Source: Oscillospiraceae bacterium MB24-C1 (lineage in GTDB: Bacteria > Bacillota > Clostridia > Oscillospirales > Ruminococcaceae). From it: DNA of 64,000 bases. This document shows, piece after piece, positions 17,028-25,542 of this stretch (positions are counted from its first letter, which is position 1; every line of letters begins with the position of its first letter). The notes under the pieces are model-generated. The model was given only the letters and a program-made list of their open reading frames with translations, was not told where the DNA came from and made no database searches. Where the stretch lies: positions 2,360,001 to 2,424,000 of the forward strand of contig CP133187.1 in the NCBI GenBank assembly GCA_030913685.1. The letters are read 5' to 3'. A program made the translations under genes and the position numbers.

Positions 17028-18038
17028 ATGGCATTAACCGCAAAAAAAATTATAATTACCGGCGCGGACGGGTTTATTGGCTCCCATTTGACCGAGACAC
17101 TCGTCAAACAGGGGCACTCTGTTCGTGCTTTTGTCTATTACAATGCGTTTAATACCTGGGGTTGGCTTGATTATGCCGAAGCACAAACAAAAAAAGCGCT
17201 GGAAGTTATCCCCGGCGATATCAGAGATTCTTACGGTGTTAAACGTGCGATGAAGGGCATGGATGTTGTATTTCATCTTGCTGCGCTCATTGCTATACCA
17301 TATTCATACTATTATCCGGAATCCTATTTTGATACAAACACAAAAGGGACGTTAAACGTTCTGCAGGCGGCCCGTGAGCTGGGAACGGAGAAGATCATAC
17401 ACACTTCCACAAGCGAGGTCTATGGCACGGCACAAAATATCCCAATAACCGAAACCCACCCGCTGCACGCGCAGTCGCCATATGCAGCCTCAAAAATAGG
17501 TGCGGATCAAATGGCACTGGCCTATTACTGTTCCTTTGGTACGCCTGTTGCAATTATCAGGCCGTTTAATACCTACGGCCCAAGGCAGTCGAACAGGGCG
17601 GTTATACCGACCATCATTACCCAGATTGCGCAGGGTGCGCGAAAAATAAAGCTGGGCGCGCTGACGCCCACCAGGGATTTTAATTACATAACCGACACAG
17701 TTCGCGGGTTTATTGCGGTTGCCGAAACGCCGGAGACAATAGGAGAAATTGTCAATATCGGAAGCCATTTTGAGGTGTCGATCAAAGACACAGTTCATAT
17801 AATTTCGAGCATTATGGGTGCGGAAATTAAGGTTGAAAGTGAATCACAGCGCATGAGACCGGAGAAAAGCGAGGTGGAGCGGTTGCTGGCGGACACAACA
17901 AAGGCTGAAAGTCTGTTCGGTTGGGCGCCAGCCTACGGCGGTATATCGGGATTTAGGCGGGGGCTTTCGGAAACCATTGCGTGGTTTAGTGATAAAAACA
18001 ATCTTAAACGATATAAGGCAGGCGGATATAATCTATGA
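17028..18038 (+). CDS. legB: NAD-dependent 4,6-dehydratase, LegB-like
   Basis: 336 residues, extended short-chain dehydrogenase. The Rossmann motif TGADGFIGSHLTE and the catalytic Ser/Tyr/Lys (TSTSEVYG, then YAASK) are intact; the C-terminal substrate domain includes RPFNTYGPRQSNRAVIPTII, typical of the LegB group of nucleotide-hexosamine 4,6-dehydratases. It would start legionaminic acid synthesis by making the 4-keto-6-deoxy sugar from UDP- or GDP-GlcNAc. GAGGGG precedes the ATG. It overlaps the aminotransferase by ATGA and opens the island's plus-strand operon. Confidence 0.9.
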   Translation: MALTAKKIIITGADGFIGSHLTETLVKQGHSVRAFVYYNAFNTWGWLDYAEAQTKKALEVIPGDIRDSYGVKRAMKGMDVVFHLAALIAIPYSYYYPESYFDTNTKGTLNVLQAARELGTEKIIHTSTSEVYGTAQNIPITETHPLHAQSPYAASKIGADQMALAYYCSFGTPVAIIRPFNTYGPRQSNRAVIPTIITQIAQGARKIKLGALTPTRDFNYITDTVRGFIAVAETPETIGEIVNIGSHFEVSIKDTVHIISSIMGAEIKVESESQRMRPEKSEVERLLADTTKAESLFGWAPAYGGISGFRRGLSETIAWFSDKNNLKRYKAGGYNL

Positions 18039-19210
18039 AAACAAAGGTCAGCCCATCAGAGTTTGTTTTTGCTTTAAAAAACGTTCTAAAAAAGGACGAC
18101 TGCCCAATCGCCCTGCACGAGCCGCTTTTTGCCGGGAATGAATGGAACTATGTTAAAGACTGTTTAGATTCGGGATATGTATCCTCCGTCGGGGGCTATG
18201 TTGATAAATTTGAAAAAAATTTGGCCAACTATACCGGATCCAAATTTGCAATCGCCGTTGTGAGCGGGACCGCCGCCATGCATCTGTGTCTTAAACTGGC
18301 GGGCGTGGGGCAAGGGGATGAGGTGTTGGCTCCGACGCTGACCTTTATTGCAACAGCAAACGCCGTCTGCCATTGTGGGGCGGTGCCGCATTTTATAGAC
18401 TGTTCGGCCGAGAGCCTTGGCGTAAACCCTGAAAAATTATACGCCTATCTCAAAGAAATAACCATTAAAAAGGACGGGTTTTGCTATAACAAATTGACGA
18501 TGCGCCCTATTAAAGCTGTGGTTGTCATGCACACCTTTGGGCATCCGGCCGATCTGGAACCACTTTTAGAGGTTTGCCAGATGTTTAGGCTCCAACTGAT
18601 TGAGGATGCAGCGGAATCGCTGGGTTCCTACTATAAAAACAGACACACCGGAAATTTTGGAACATTATCTGCGATGAGTTTTAACGGCAATAAAATTGTT
18701 ACGACCGGTGGCGGGGGCGCAATATTGACAAACGACGAGGCCCTTGCAAAGTCGGCAAAGCATATTAGCACGACCGCCAAGCTGCCGCACCGATGGGCCT
18801 TTGTACATGATCGGGTGGGCTATAATTATCGAATGCCTAATATCAACGCGGCTTTGGGCTGTGCGCAATTGGAGCAGCTTGACCACTTTGTCCGCAGCAA
18901 ACGGGCTTTGGCGGGAAAATATCGACTGGCCTTTGAAAATATGCATGGCATCACCTTTTTTCAGGAGCCGGCCTACGCTAAGAGCAACTATTGGCTGAAC
19001 GCCTGCATTCTCAGCGAAGAAAATGCCTTGATGCGGGATGAAATTCTTGCGCAGACGAACGATGCGGGGCTGATGACCCGCCCGGCTTGGGTTTTGATGC
19101 ATAAGCTGCCTCCGTTTCAGGATTGCCCACATATGGATCTTTCAACGGCGGAAAGTCTGGAGCAGCGCATCATTAATATACCGAGCAGCGCTTGCCTAGG
19201 AGAGGCGTAG
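18035..19210 (+). CDS. legC: PLP-dependent sugar aminotransferase, LegC-like
   Basis: 391 residues of the DegT/DnrJ/EryC1 family. The PLP lysine lies in MSFNGNKIVTTGGGGAI; VVSGTAAMHLCLKLAGVG and the LIEDAAESLGS phosphate/ring-binding Asp motif are present. The N-terminal PLHEPLFAGNEWNYVKDCLDSGYVSSVG is characteristic of the LegC group. It should aminate the 4-keto sugar from LegB. Translationally coupled to legB by a 4-base overlap. Confidence 0.92.
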   Translation: MKTKVSPSEFVFALKNVLKKDDCPIALHEPLFAGNEWNYVKDCLDSGYVSSVGGYVDKFEKNLANYTGSKFAIAVVSGTAAMHLCLKLAGVGQGDEVLAPTLTFIATANAVCHCGAVPHFIDCSAESLGVNPEKLYAYLKEITIKKDGFCYNKLTMRPIKAVVVMHTFGHPADLEPLLEVCQMFRLQLIEDAAESLGSYYKNRHTGNFGTLSAMSFNGNKIVTTGGGGAILTNDEALAKSAKHISTTAKLPHRWAFVHDRVGYNYRMPNINAALGCAQLEQLDHFVRSKRALAGKYRLAFENMHGITFFQEPAYAKSNYWLNACILSEENALMRDEILAQTNDAGLMTRPAWVLMHKLPPFQDCPHMDLSTAESLEQRIINIPSSACLGEA

Positions 19211-19223
19211 GTGGGGTTTGAGT

Positions 19224-20381
19224 ATGCGAAAAATCTGCGTGGTAACCGGTTCGCGCGCCGAATACGGCTTACTTTTGGGCTTGATGGCAGCGCTTAAAAA
19301 AAGACGCAATCTGCGCTTGCAGGTGGTGGTCACCGGCATGCACTTGGCACCGGAATTTGGGCTGACTTATCGACAGATTGAAAAGGATGGCTTTTTGATT
19401 GATGAAAAGGTCGAAATGCAGCTTTCCAGCGATACGCCGGTGGGTACCTCAAAATCTATCGGGCTTGGGATTATCGGGTTTGCAGATGCCTTTGCGAGGC
19501 TAAGGCCCGATCTTCTCGTGGTTTTAGGCGACCGCTATGAAATATTCGCGGCGGCTCAGGCTGCAATGATCGCAAAAATTCCCATTGCACACATAGCGGG
19601 TGGTGACGTGACCGAGGGTGCGTTTGACGAAGCAATTCGGCACAGCATCACCAAGATGTCACAGCTACATTTTGTCACCAATTCAAAGTCTTGGCAAAGG
19701 GTTCGGCAGCTTGGAGAAAACCCGGCGTATATTTTTAATGTGGGGCATATCGGGTTAGACCTGATCAACACACTACCGCGGATGAGCCGTGCTGAGCTGG
19801 AGCGGGACTTAGGCATCAAGCTTTATGATAAAAACCTGTTGATTACGTTTCATCCGGTTACGCTGGACGCGCAGCCCTCAGAAAAGCAATTTACCGAGCT
19901 ATTGGCGGCGCTCAAGTGGCTTGGTGACGATATCGGCCTGATTTTCACCCATCCCAACGCCGACCCCGAAGGGCGCCGAATCATATGCCAAATTGAAGAT
20001 TTTATTGTCACCCACCCCAACGCGGTTTCGTTTCCGTCCCTGGGGCAGCTACGTTATTACAGCATCATTGGGCAGGTCGACGCGGTGGTGGGCAACTCCT
20101 CAAGCGGTGTGTACGAGGTGCCGTCGTTTCACAAGCCGACGGTCAATATCGGCGACCGCCAGAAAGGTAGGTTGTTTGCACCCTCGGTCATTTGCTGTCC
20201 CGCCCAAAGAGATGAAATATTTGATGCGATTCAAAAGGCGCTCCAACTGGATTGTACCGGCAGCGAGAATCCCTATGGCAACGGCGGTAGCATTGAAAAA
20301 ACAGTGGGGATTCTGGGAAGCTTTCCAGATTTCAAGTCCTTGATAAAAAAGCAGTTTTATGAGGTGACGCAGATGCCATAA
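19224..20381 (+). CDS. legG: Hydrolysing nucleotide-sugar 2-epimerase, NeuC/LegG-like
   Basis: 385 residues. Family motifs: VTGSRAEYGLL at the N-terminus, LVVLGDRYEIFAAAQAAM, IAHIAGGDVTEGAFDEAIRHSITKMSQLHF (catalytic acidic and His residues) and VGNSSSGVYEVPSFHKPTVNIGDRQKGR near the C-terminus. It releases the nucleotide and inverts C2 to give the 2,4-diamino-6-deoxymannose substrate of LegI. ATG 19224 follows AGGTGGGG; the TTG 6 bases earlier is the alternative. Confidence 0.92.
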   Translation: MRKICVVTGSRAEYGLLLGLMAALKKRRNLRLQVVVTGMHLAPEFGLTYRQIEKDGFLIDEKVEMQLSSDTPVGTSKSIGLGIIGFADAFARLRPDLLVVLGDRYEIFAAAQAAMIAKIPIAHIAGGDVTEGAFDEAIRHSITKMSQLHFVTNSKSWQRVRQLGENPAYIFNVGHIGLDLINTLPRMSRAELERDLGIKLYDKNLLITFHPVTLDAQPSEKQFTELLAALKWLGDDIGLIFTHPNADPEGRRIICQIEDFIVTHPNAVSFPSLGQLRYYSIIGQVDAVVGNSSSGVYEVPSFHKPTVNIGDRQKGRLFAPSVICCPAQRDEIFDAIQKALQLDCTGSENPYGNGGSIEKTVGILGSFPDFKSLIKKQFYEVTQMP

Positions 20382-20439
20382 CCTTTCATGCAGACAAGAA
20401 ATTTTAATATTATATATTTAATTGCATGGAGGGGCCGGC

Positions 20440-21501
20440 ATGGAGGCACTACAAATTATTTCGTTTACTGAAAAGGCACGATGGAATGGCATTGTAAAGT
20501 CGTTTTCTAATTATGACGTCTATTATTTACACGAATATGTGTCGGCCTTTCGCTACGCGGGTGACGGCAACCCTTATCTTATTTATTACAGCGGCGACAG
20601 GATGCGGCTGTGCTACACCGTTCTGCACTGCGACATTGCAAAAAGCTATACATTTGAGGGGATTTTAGAAAAAGGCTGTTACTATGATATAGCCACGCCG
20701 TATGGTTACGGCGGCCCTCTGGTGACGCATTATAGCCAAAAGGAAATGCGCCGCTTTTTTGCTCTGTTCAAAGCCTACTGCAATGAAAACGGCATTATTT
20801 CGCAATTTATACGCTTTCACCCGCTTTTGGGGAACGAGGTGCTTTTTGCCGATTACTGTGAACTGTGCAGTATCAAAAAGACAGTTTTTGTCGATATCGC
20901 CGATCGAGAGACCGTTTATGCCAATTTGGAATCGCGATGCCGAGGTGCAATACAAAAGGCGAGAAAGACCGGTATTCAAATAAAAATCGACAACAGCGAC
21001 GAGGCCAAAGCAACATTTATCAGGCTCTATTCAGAAACCATGCAGCGGCTTGGGGCTGCATCGTATTATTTTTTCAATGGCGAATTTTTTGACGATTTCT
21101 TTTTAAACATGGCGGGCTATTATAATTTGTTTTGCGCCATGTTGGAAGGGCAAATTGTTAGCGCGGCAATTATCCTTTGCTGCAACCTTAATATTCACTA
21201 CCATTTAAGCGGCTCGGATGAGGCCTTCCAGCGCTTTTCGCCCAATAACCTTCTGCTTTATACCGCCGCCTGCTGGGGCGCGGACAACGGCTATAAAAAA
21301 TTCCATCTGGGGGGCGGCGTTGAGGCGGACGACAGCCTGTTCTTATTTAAAAAATCTTTTAATAAAGAAGGACAGCTTGATTTTTACATCGGCCGCAGCA
21401 TTTTCAGCGATGAAAAACTCCGCAGTCTGGTTAAACTTCGCGTCGATTGCGACCCAGACTTTGACCCCCAAAACGGATATATGATTCAATACCGCGCGTA
21501 A
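20440..21501 (+). CDS. FemAB/GNAT-like acyltransferase
   Basis: 353 residues with a duplicated GNAT-like fold of the FemAB/PF13480 type, recognised from SRCRGAIQKARKTGIQIKIDN followed by FIRLYSETMQRLGAASYYFF, then LEGQIVSAAIILCCNLNIHYHLSGSDEAF and LLLYTAACWGADNGYKKFHLGGGV. ATG 20440 follows GGAGGGG at 6 bases. It sits exactly where a LegH N-acetyltransferase gene would be expected, between legG and legI, and no hexapeptide-repeat acetyltransferase is visible in the island. I infer that it acylates the C4 amino group, possibly with an unusual (amino)acyl group; FemAB relatives use aminoacyl-tRNA or acyl-CoA. Confidence 0.8.
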   Translation: MEALQIISFTEKARWNGIVKSFSNYDVYYLHEYVSAFRYAGDGNPYLIYYSGDRMRLCYTVLHCDIAKSYTFEGILEKGCYYDIATPYGYGGPLVTHYSQKEMRRFFALFKAYCNENGIISQFIRFHPLLGNEVLFADYCELCSIKKTVFVDIADRETVYANLESRCRGAIQKARKTGIQIKIDNSDEAKATFIRLYSETMQRLGAASYYFFNGEFFDDFFLNMAGYYNLFCAMLEGQIVSAAIILCCNLNIHYHLSGSDEAFQRFSPNNLLLYTAACWGADNGYKKFHLGGGVEADDSLFLFKKSFNKEGQLDFYIGRSIFSDEKLRSLVKLRVDCDPDFDPQNGYMIQYRA

Positions 21502-21513
21502 AGGAGCTGCGTT

Positions 21514-22512
21514 ATGAAAAAAATCAAAATTATTGCAGAGGCTGGTGTGAATCATAACGGCAGCATGGATTTGGCGAAGCAGCTGGTGGATATTGCGGCG
21601 AAGGCGGGCGCGGATTATATTAAGTTTCAGACCTGGAAAAGCGAAAGCATTATCTCGCGGTATGCGCCCAAGGCCAAGTATCAGGCAGAAGCAACCGGAA
21701 ACGGTGGAACAATGCTAGGCATGGTTAAAAAACTGGAGTTATCCTTTGACAATTTCAGAGAACTAAAAGCCTGCTGCCAAAAGGCGGGCATCGGTTTTCT
21801 GTCAACGCCGTTCGATATTGAAAGCGCGGAATTTTTGTTTTATCTCGGCGTTGATGCAATTAAAATACCGTCGGGTGAGATTACCAATTTGCCGTTATTA
21901 GAGGTGATTGCAAGCTTTCCCAACCCGATTTTGCTCTCCACCGGCATGTGTACGCTGCAAGAAATTGAGGACGCCATCGCAGTTTTGCAAAAAGGGTGGG
22001 TAGAATCAATCGCCCTTCTGCACTGTAATACGCAGTATCCGACGCCAATGAACGATATAAACCTTCGAGCCATGCAAACCCTAAAAGAGCGTTTCGGGTT
22101 CCCGGTGGGGCTTTCAGATCACTCACAGGGTATTGAGGTGCCGATTGCAGCTGCCGCGTTGGGCGCAGAGGTTATTGAAAAGCACTTTACATTAAGCCAC
22201 CAACTGGCGGGGCCGGATCATAAGGCCAGCGCCGACCCTAACGAGCTAGCCGACATGATCCGCGGGATACGCAACATTGAACTGGCGATGGGAACAGGCG
22301 AGAAAACGGTTACTGAATCGGAGCGGGAGAATATTGCCGCCGCGCGAAAAAGCATTGTCGCGGCCAGAAGTATTTTAAAGGGCGAAGTTTTTACGCCCGA
22401 TAATATTACAACCAAGCGGCCCGGGACGGGTATTTCCCCTATGAAGTGGCATGCGGTGATTGGCATGGCTGCAAAGCGGGATTTCGGTGTGGATGAGCTG
22501 ATCTCTCTGTAA
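21514..22512 (+). CDS. legI: N-acetylneuraminate/legionaminate synthase
   Basis: 332 residues. The NeuB barrel starts IIAEAGVNHNGSMDLAKQLVD and contains YIKFQTWKSESIIS, IPSGEITNLPLLEVI, LLHCNTQYPTP, GLSDHSQGIEVPIAAAALGA and VIEKHFTLSHQLAGPDHKASADP with the metal and PEP ligands. The C-terminal antifreeze-like SAF domain (ARSILKGEVFTPDNITTKRPGTGISP) is complete. It condenses the ManNAc-like sugar with PEP to the nine-carbon acid. The presence of LegB and LegC homologues favours legionaminic over plain sialic acid. AAAGGAG precedes the ATG. Confidence 0.95.
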   Translation: MKKIKIIAEAGVNHNGSMDLAKQLVDIAAKAGADYIKFQTWKSESIISRYAPKAKYQAEATGNGGTMLGMVKKLELSFDNFRELKACCQKAGIGFLSTPFDIESAEFLFYLGVDAIKIPSGEITNLPLLEVIASFPNPILLSTGMCTLQEIEDAIAVLQKGWVESIALLHCNTQYPTPMNDINLRAMQTLKERFGFPVGLSDHSQGIEVPIAAAALGAEVIEKHFTLSHQLAGPDHKASADPNELADMIRGIRNIELAMGTGEKTVTESERENIAAARKSIVAARSILKGEVFTPDNITTKRPGTGISPMKWHAVIGMAAKRDFGVDELISL

Positions 22513-22569
22513 TTGGCGGGGATATTGGCTACGGCACCGGATATGTGCATATCAAAAGAGGGGGATGGT

Positions 22570-23559
22570 ATGAAATTTGTAGTCATTGGGTTGGGTTCAA
22601 TGGGAAAACGCAGAATCCGGCTGCTACTAAAGCAATTTAAGCCTGCGTGCTTATGTGGTACCGACATCAGCGAGGAGAAGCGGGCACAGGTGCGGGCGTT
22701 ATTTGGCATTGCAACCTATGCGAATTACGAGACGGCTATTGCATGGGAGCACCCTGACGCCGCCCTAATCTGTACTTCGCCGCTGAGTCACGGGGAGATC
22801 ATACGCCGGTGTATCGCGCGGGGTCTGCACATTTTCAGCGAGATCAATCTGGTTTCGGAACAATATGATGCGATTATCGCGGCGGCAAAAAAGCAGCAGG
22901 TACAATTATTTTTATCCTCCACCCAGCTTTACCGCAAAGAGATTCAGACGATTGCGGATATTGTTTCAAAGCAGGGTAAACCGGTGAATTATCGCTACCA
23001 TGTAGGACAATATCTGCTCGACTGGCACCCGTGGGAGAACGACAAGGACTTTTTTGTCTGGGATAAGCGGACTGATGGCTGCCGTGAAATTTTTGCAATT
23101 GAGCTACCGTGGCTTATCCGAACTTTTGGAGAAATTGCGAATTTTATGGTGGTCAAAGATAAGATGTCCGATTTGGAAATTGACTACCCCGATAATTATT
23201 TTCTGATTTTGCAACACGAAGGTGGTAGCAAAGGGGTTTTTATTGCCGATGTGCTGACTAGAAAGGCCCAGCAGACGCTCTTGGTCTATTCCGACTCGCT
23301 TTATCTGACCTGGGAGGGCACGCCCGAAAGCCTGTGCCGATATGACACAACAAAAAAAGAAAGCGAGTCGATTGCTACTTACGACATTGTGGAGAGAAAG
23401 AACGGCTATACCCAAAACAACATTGAAAATGCGTATGAAGCGGAGCTATCGGCGTTTTTAATGATGATAGCGGGCGAAAAAGACCACGTGCACTATAGCT
23501 TTGAAGAAGATTTACATACGCTGAAGCTCATTGACCGAATTGAGGGGATGCCATCTTGA
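22570..23559 (+). CDS. Gfo/Idh/MocA-type oxidoreductase 1
   Basis: 329 residues. N-terminal Rossmann motif VVIGLGSMGKRR, then DAALICTSPLSHGEIIRRCIARGLHIFSEINLV, the Gfo/Idh signature in which the usual EKP is replaced by SEINLV. The C-terminal alpha/beta domain carries CREIFAIELPWLIRTFGEI. ATG 22570 follows GAGGGGGA; the annotatable upstream ATG at 22513 directly abuts legI and lacks a site. It likely oxidises, reduces or epimerises a sugar intermediate of the island's glycan. Overlaps the next gene by 4 bases. Confidence 0.85.
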   Translation: MKFVVIGLGSMGKRRIRLLLKQFKPACLCGTDISEEKRAQVRALFGIATYANYETAIAWEHPDAALICTSPLSHGEIIRRCIARGLHIFSEINLVSEQYDAIIAAAKKQQVQLFLSSTQLYRKEIQTIADIVSKQGKPVNYRYHVGQYLLDWHPWENDKDFFVWDKRTDGCREIFAIELPWLIRTFGEIANFMVVKDKMSDLEIDYPDNYFLILQHEGGSKGVFIADVLTRKAQQTLLVYSDSLYLTWEGTPESLCRYDTTKKESESIATYDIVERKNGYTQNNIENAYEAELSAFLMMIAGEKDHVHYSFEEDLHTLKLIDRIEGMPS

Positions 23560-24491
23560 AAGTATGCTTTTGTGGCCTTGGTTCCATCGGGAGGCGACAT
23601 CTTAAAAATTTAACGCATCTCGCCTCGGCGTTTGGCACGATGCCGGAAATACATGCGCTGAGGAAAACGTCAAACGCGCTGGATAAAGATATTGAGAAGC
23701 TGCTTGCCAAACAATTTGCCGATGTGCGCGAGTTAGATCAGGACTATGATCTCGCGTTTATCACTAACCCAACCAGCCTGCATTTTGAAACGATGAAACT
23801 GATGGCAAAACGGGCAAATCACCTATTTATCGAAAAGCCGATTTTCGACAGCGGAAGCTACAACATCGGCGAAATAGAGTCCAGTCCGACCGGTGTTTAT
23901 TATGTTGCAGGGCCGCTGCGCTACGCGCCGGTAATTCAGGCGTTAAAAAAGATGATCAACAATCAAAGCGTTTACTGTGTGCGAGTCATCTGCTCGTCTT
24001 ATCTACCGGACTGGCGGCCGGGAGCCGATTACCGGCAGGGTTACAGCGCCCAAAAAGCACTGGGCGGTGGCGTCGACATCGACCTGATACACGAGTGGGA
24101 TTACATCATTGCGCTGTTTGGATTCCCCCGAAAGGTTCATAGAATTTGCGGCAAGTATTCAAGTCTTGACATAGACGCCAACGATACCGCTGTCTATATC
24201 GCTGAATATGAAAACATGGTAGCCGAGCTACATCTGGATTATTTTGGACGAGAGCCAAGACGTGAAATCGAACTATTCACCGAGCAGGGGAGCATTATCG
24301 GCGACCTGATTAAAAACACCATCACTTTTTCAGACGGTCGCCCGCCGATTCAGTTTAGTGAGAGCGAGAACGACATCTATCTGCGCGAGATGCGCTTTTT
24401 TCTGGATTGCATACGCTCAGGTCGGGCGTTTAATAACATAGGGCATTGCTGCGCGGTGCTAGACGTTGCATTGGGGAGGGGGACATCATGA
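23556..24491 (+). CDS. Gfo/Idh/MocA-type oxidoreductase 2
   Basis: 311 residues starting with TTG 23556, which overlaps the preceding TGA and follows GAGGGG. Rossmann motif CFCGLGSIGRRHLKNL; the catalytic lysine motif is canonical here (HLFIEKPIFDS); the C-terminal domain includes GGGVDIDLIHEWDYIIALFG, with the His expected for the active site. Distinct from its upstream neighbour, which lacks the EKP motif. A paired arrangement suggests consecutive redox steps or a heteromer. The end overlaps the next start as ATGA. Confidence 0.87.
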   Translation: MKVCFCGLGSIGRRHLKNLTHLASAFGTMPEIHALRKTSNALDKDIEKLLAKQFADVRELDQDYDLAFITNPTSLHFETMKLMAKRANHLFIEKPIFDSGSYNIGEIESSPTGVYYVAGPLRYAPVIQALKKMINNQSVYCVRVICSSYLPDWRPGADYRQGYSAQKALGGGVDIDLIHEWDYIIALFGFPRKVHRICGKYSSLDIDANDTAVYIAEYENMVAELHLDYFGREPRREIELFTEQGSIIGDLIKNTITFSDGRPPIQFSESENDIYLREMRFFLDCIRSGRAFNNIGHCCAVLDVALGRGTS

Positions 24492-25237
24492 ATATTCTGA
24501 TCACTATTTGCGGACGCGGTGGCTCAACATGGGTTAAGAACAAAAATATCCGAAGCTTTTTAGCTAAACCGCTGCTGTATTACACCATTGCGGCGGCACG
24601 TCTGTTTAAAGAGCGCCGGCCGACGGACTGTGTTGATATTGTCGTCAGCAGCGACAGCGACGTGATTTTAGCGCTGGTTCGACGGTTTAATTTAAACTGT
24701 ATCCAGCGCCCAGCAGAGTTGGCGGGGGACACCACCCCTAAGCTGGCTGCAATCAGACACGCGCTGCTCGAGATGGAGAAAAAGCCGGGCAAAATCTATG
24801 ATTATGTCATCGATTTGGATATTACATCGCCGCTGCGCAAGATTGATGATATGGAAAAAGCGCTAAAACAGCTTGAAGTACAGACCGACATGGATGTGGT
24901 TTTTTCCGCCGTGCCGGCCAGACGAAACCCGTACTTCAATATGGTGGAGCGAAAGGATGGCAAAATGCAAAAGATTATAGATGGCGGCTTCACTGCAAGG
25001 CAGCAGGCCCCCCCGGTCTATGACATGAATGCGTCGATATACTGCTACCGGAGAGACAGCATCATCAGCAAACTGAATCAGTCCCCGCTTGACGGTGAAT
25101 TTGACATTGTGTTAGTGAACGACACCGCGGTTTTGGATATCGACAGCGAAGACGATTTTGAGCTGATGGAAATATTGGCAAAGCACTTTATGGCGGATGG
25201 ATTTAAAGAAATTGATGCATATGTAAGGACAATGTGA
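24488..25237 (+). CDS. CMP-nonulosonate cytidylyltransferase, NeuA/LegF-like
   Basis: 249 residues. The nucleotide-binding N-terminus reads ICGRGGSTWVKNKNIRSF, where the family normally has ARGGSKG--xKN: the lysine-glycine after the serine is replaced by Thr-Trp. VVSSDSDVILALV, RPAELAGDTTPKLAAIRHAL, VIDLDITSPLR and VYDMNASIYCYRR follow in family order. It would activate the nonulosonic acid as the CMP-sugar for the Maf transferase. ATG 24488 overlaps the previous stop and follows GAGGGGG. Followed by a terminator-like hairpin. Confidence 0.9.
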   Translation: MNILITICGRGGSTWVKNKNIRSFLAKPLLYYTIAAARLFKERRPTDCVDIVVSSDSDVILALVRRFNLNCIQRPAELAGDTTPKLAAIRHALLEMEKKPGKIYDYVIDLDITSPLRKIDDMEKALKQLEVQTDMDVVFSAVPARRNPYFNMVERKDGKMQKIIDGGFTARQQAPPVYDMNASIYCYRRDSIISKLNQSPLDGEFDIVLVNDTAVLDIDSEDDFELMEILAKHFMADGFKEIDAYVRTM

Positions 25238-25542
25238 CTTAAAAAATTCAGAAGTATTAAGCTACGGGGCGGCTGTTCCTTATATCTAAAGGTACGCTGC
25301 CCTTTTATATAACAGCATAAATCGTGACTGGCAGGCCTCCGGCCAAGCGACTCAACACCGGAATCTGCGGTGAATATACTGATACTAATCGCCCACTAAA
25401 AGCAGATTAATATGGCAGTTTTCCGCTCTGCACCATTTTGGGCGTTAGCGGGTATCATCCCAAGGATTCTAATTCTTGCAGGATAAAAGCCTTCTCGCCT
25501 TTTTTAGTGGAGATTAGTAAAAGCAAAACGGATGGATAGCTC
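25238..25542 (+). other. Spacer between synthetase and CBS-nucleotidyltransferase genes
   Basis: No gene seen. Contains the hairpin listed at 25266-25306. Beyond it, about 230 bases hold no recognised RNA or convincing promoter; the next gene may have its own promoter here. Confidence 0.5.
25266..25306 (+). terminator. Terminator-like hairpin after the CMP-sugar synthetase gene
   Basis: GGGCGGC (25267-25273) pairs with GCTGCCC (25296-25302) through one G-U, with further pairing of GTTCCTT and AAGGTAC inside, then TTTT. It suggests the island is transcribed as at least two units. Confidence 0.65.
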
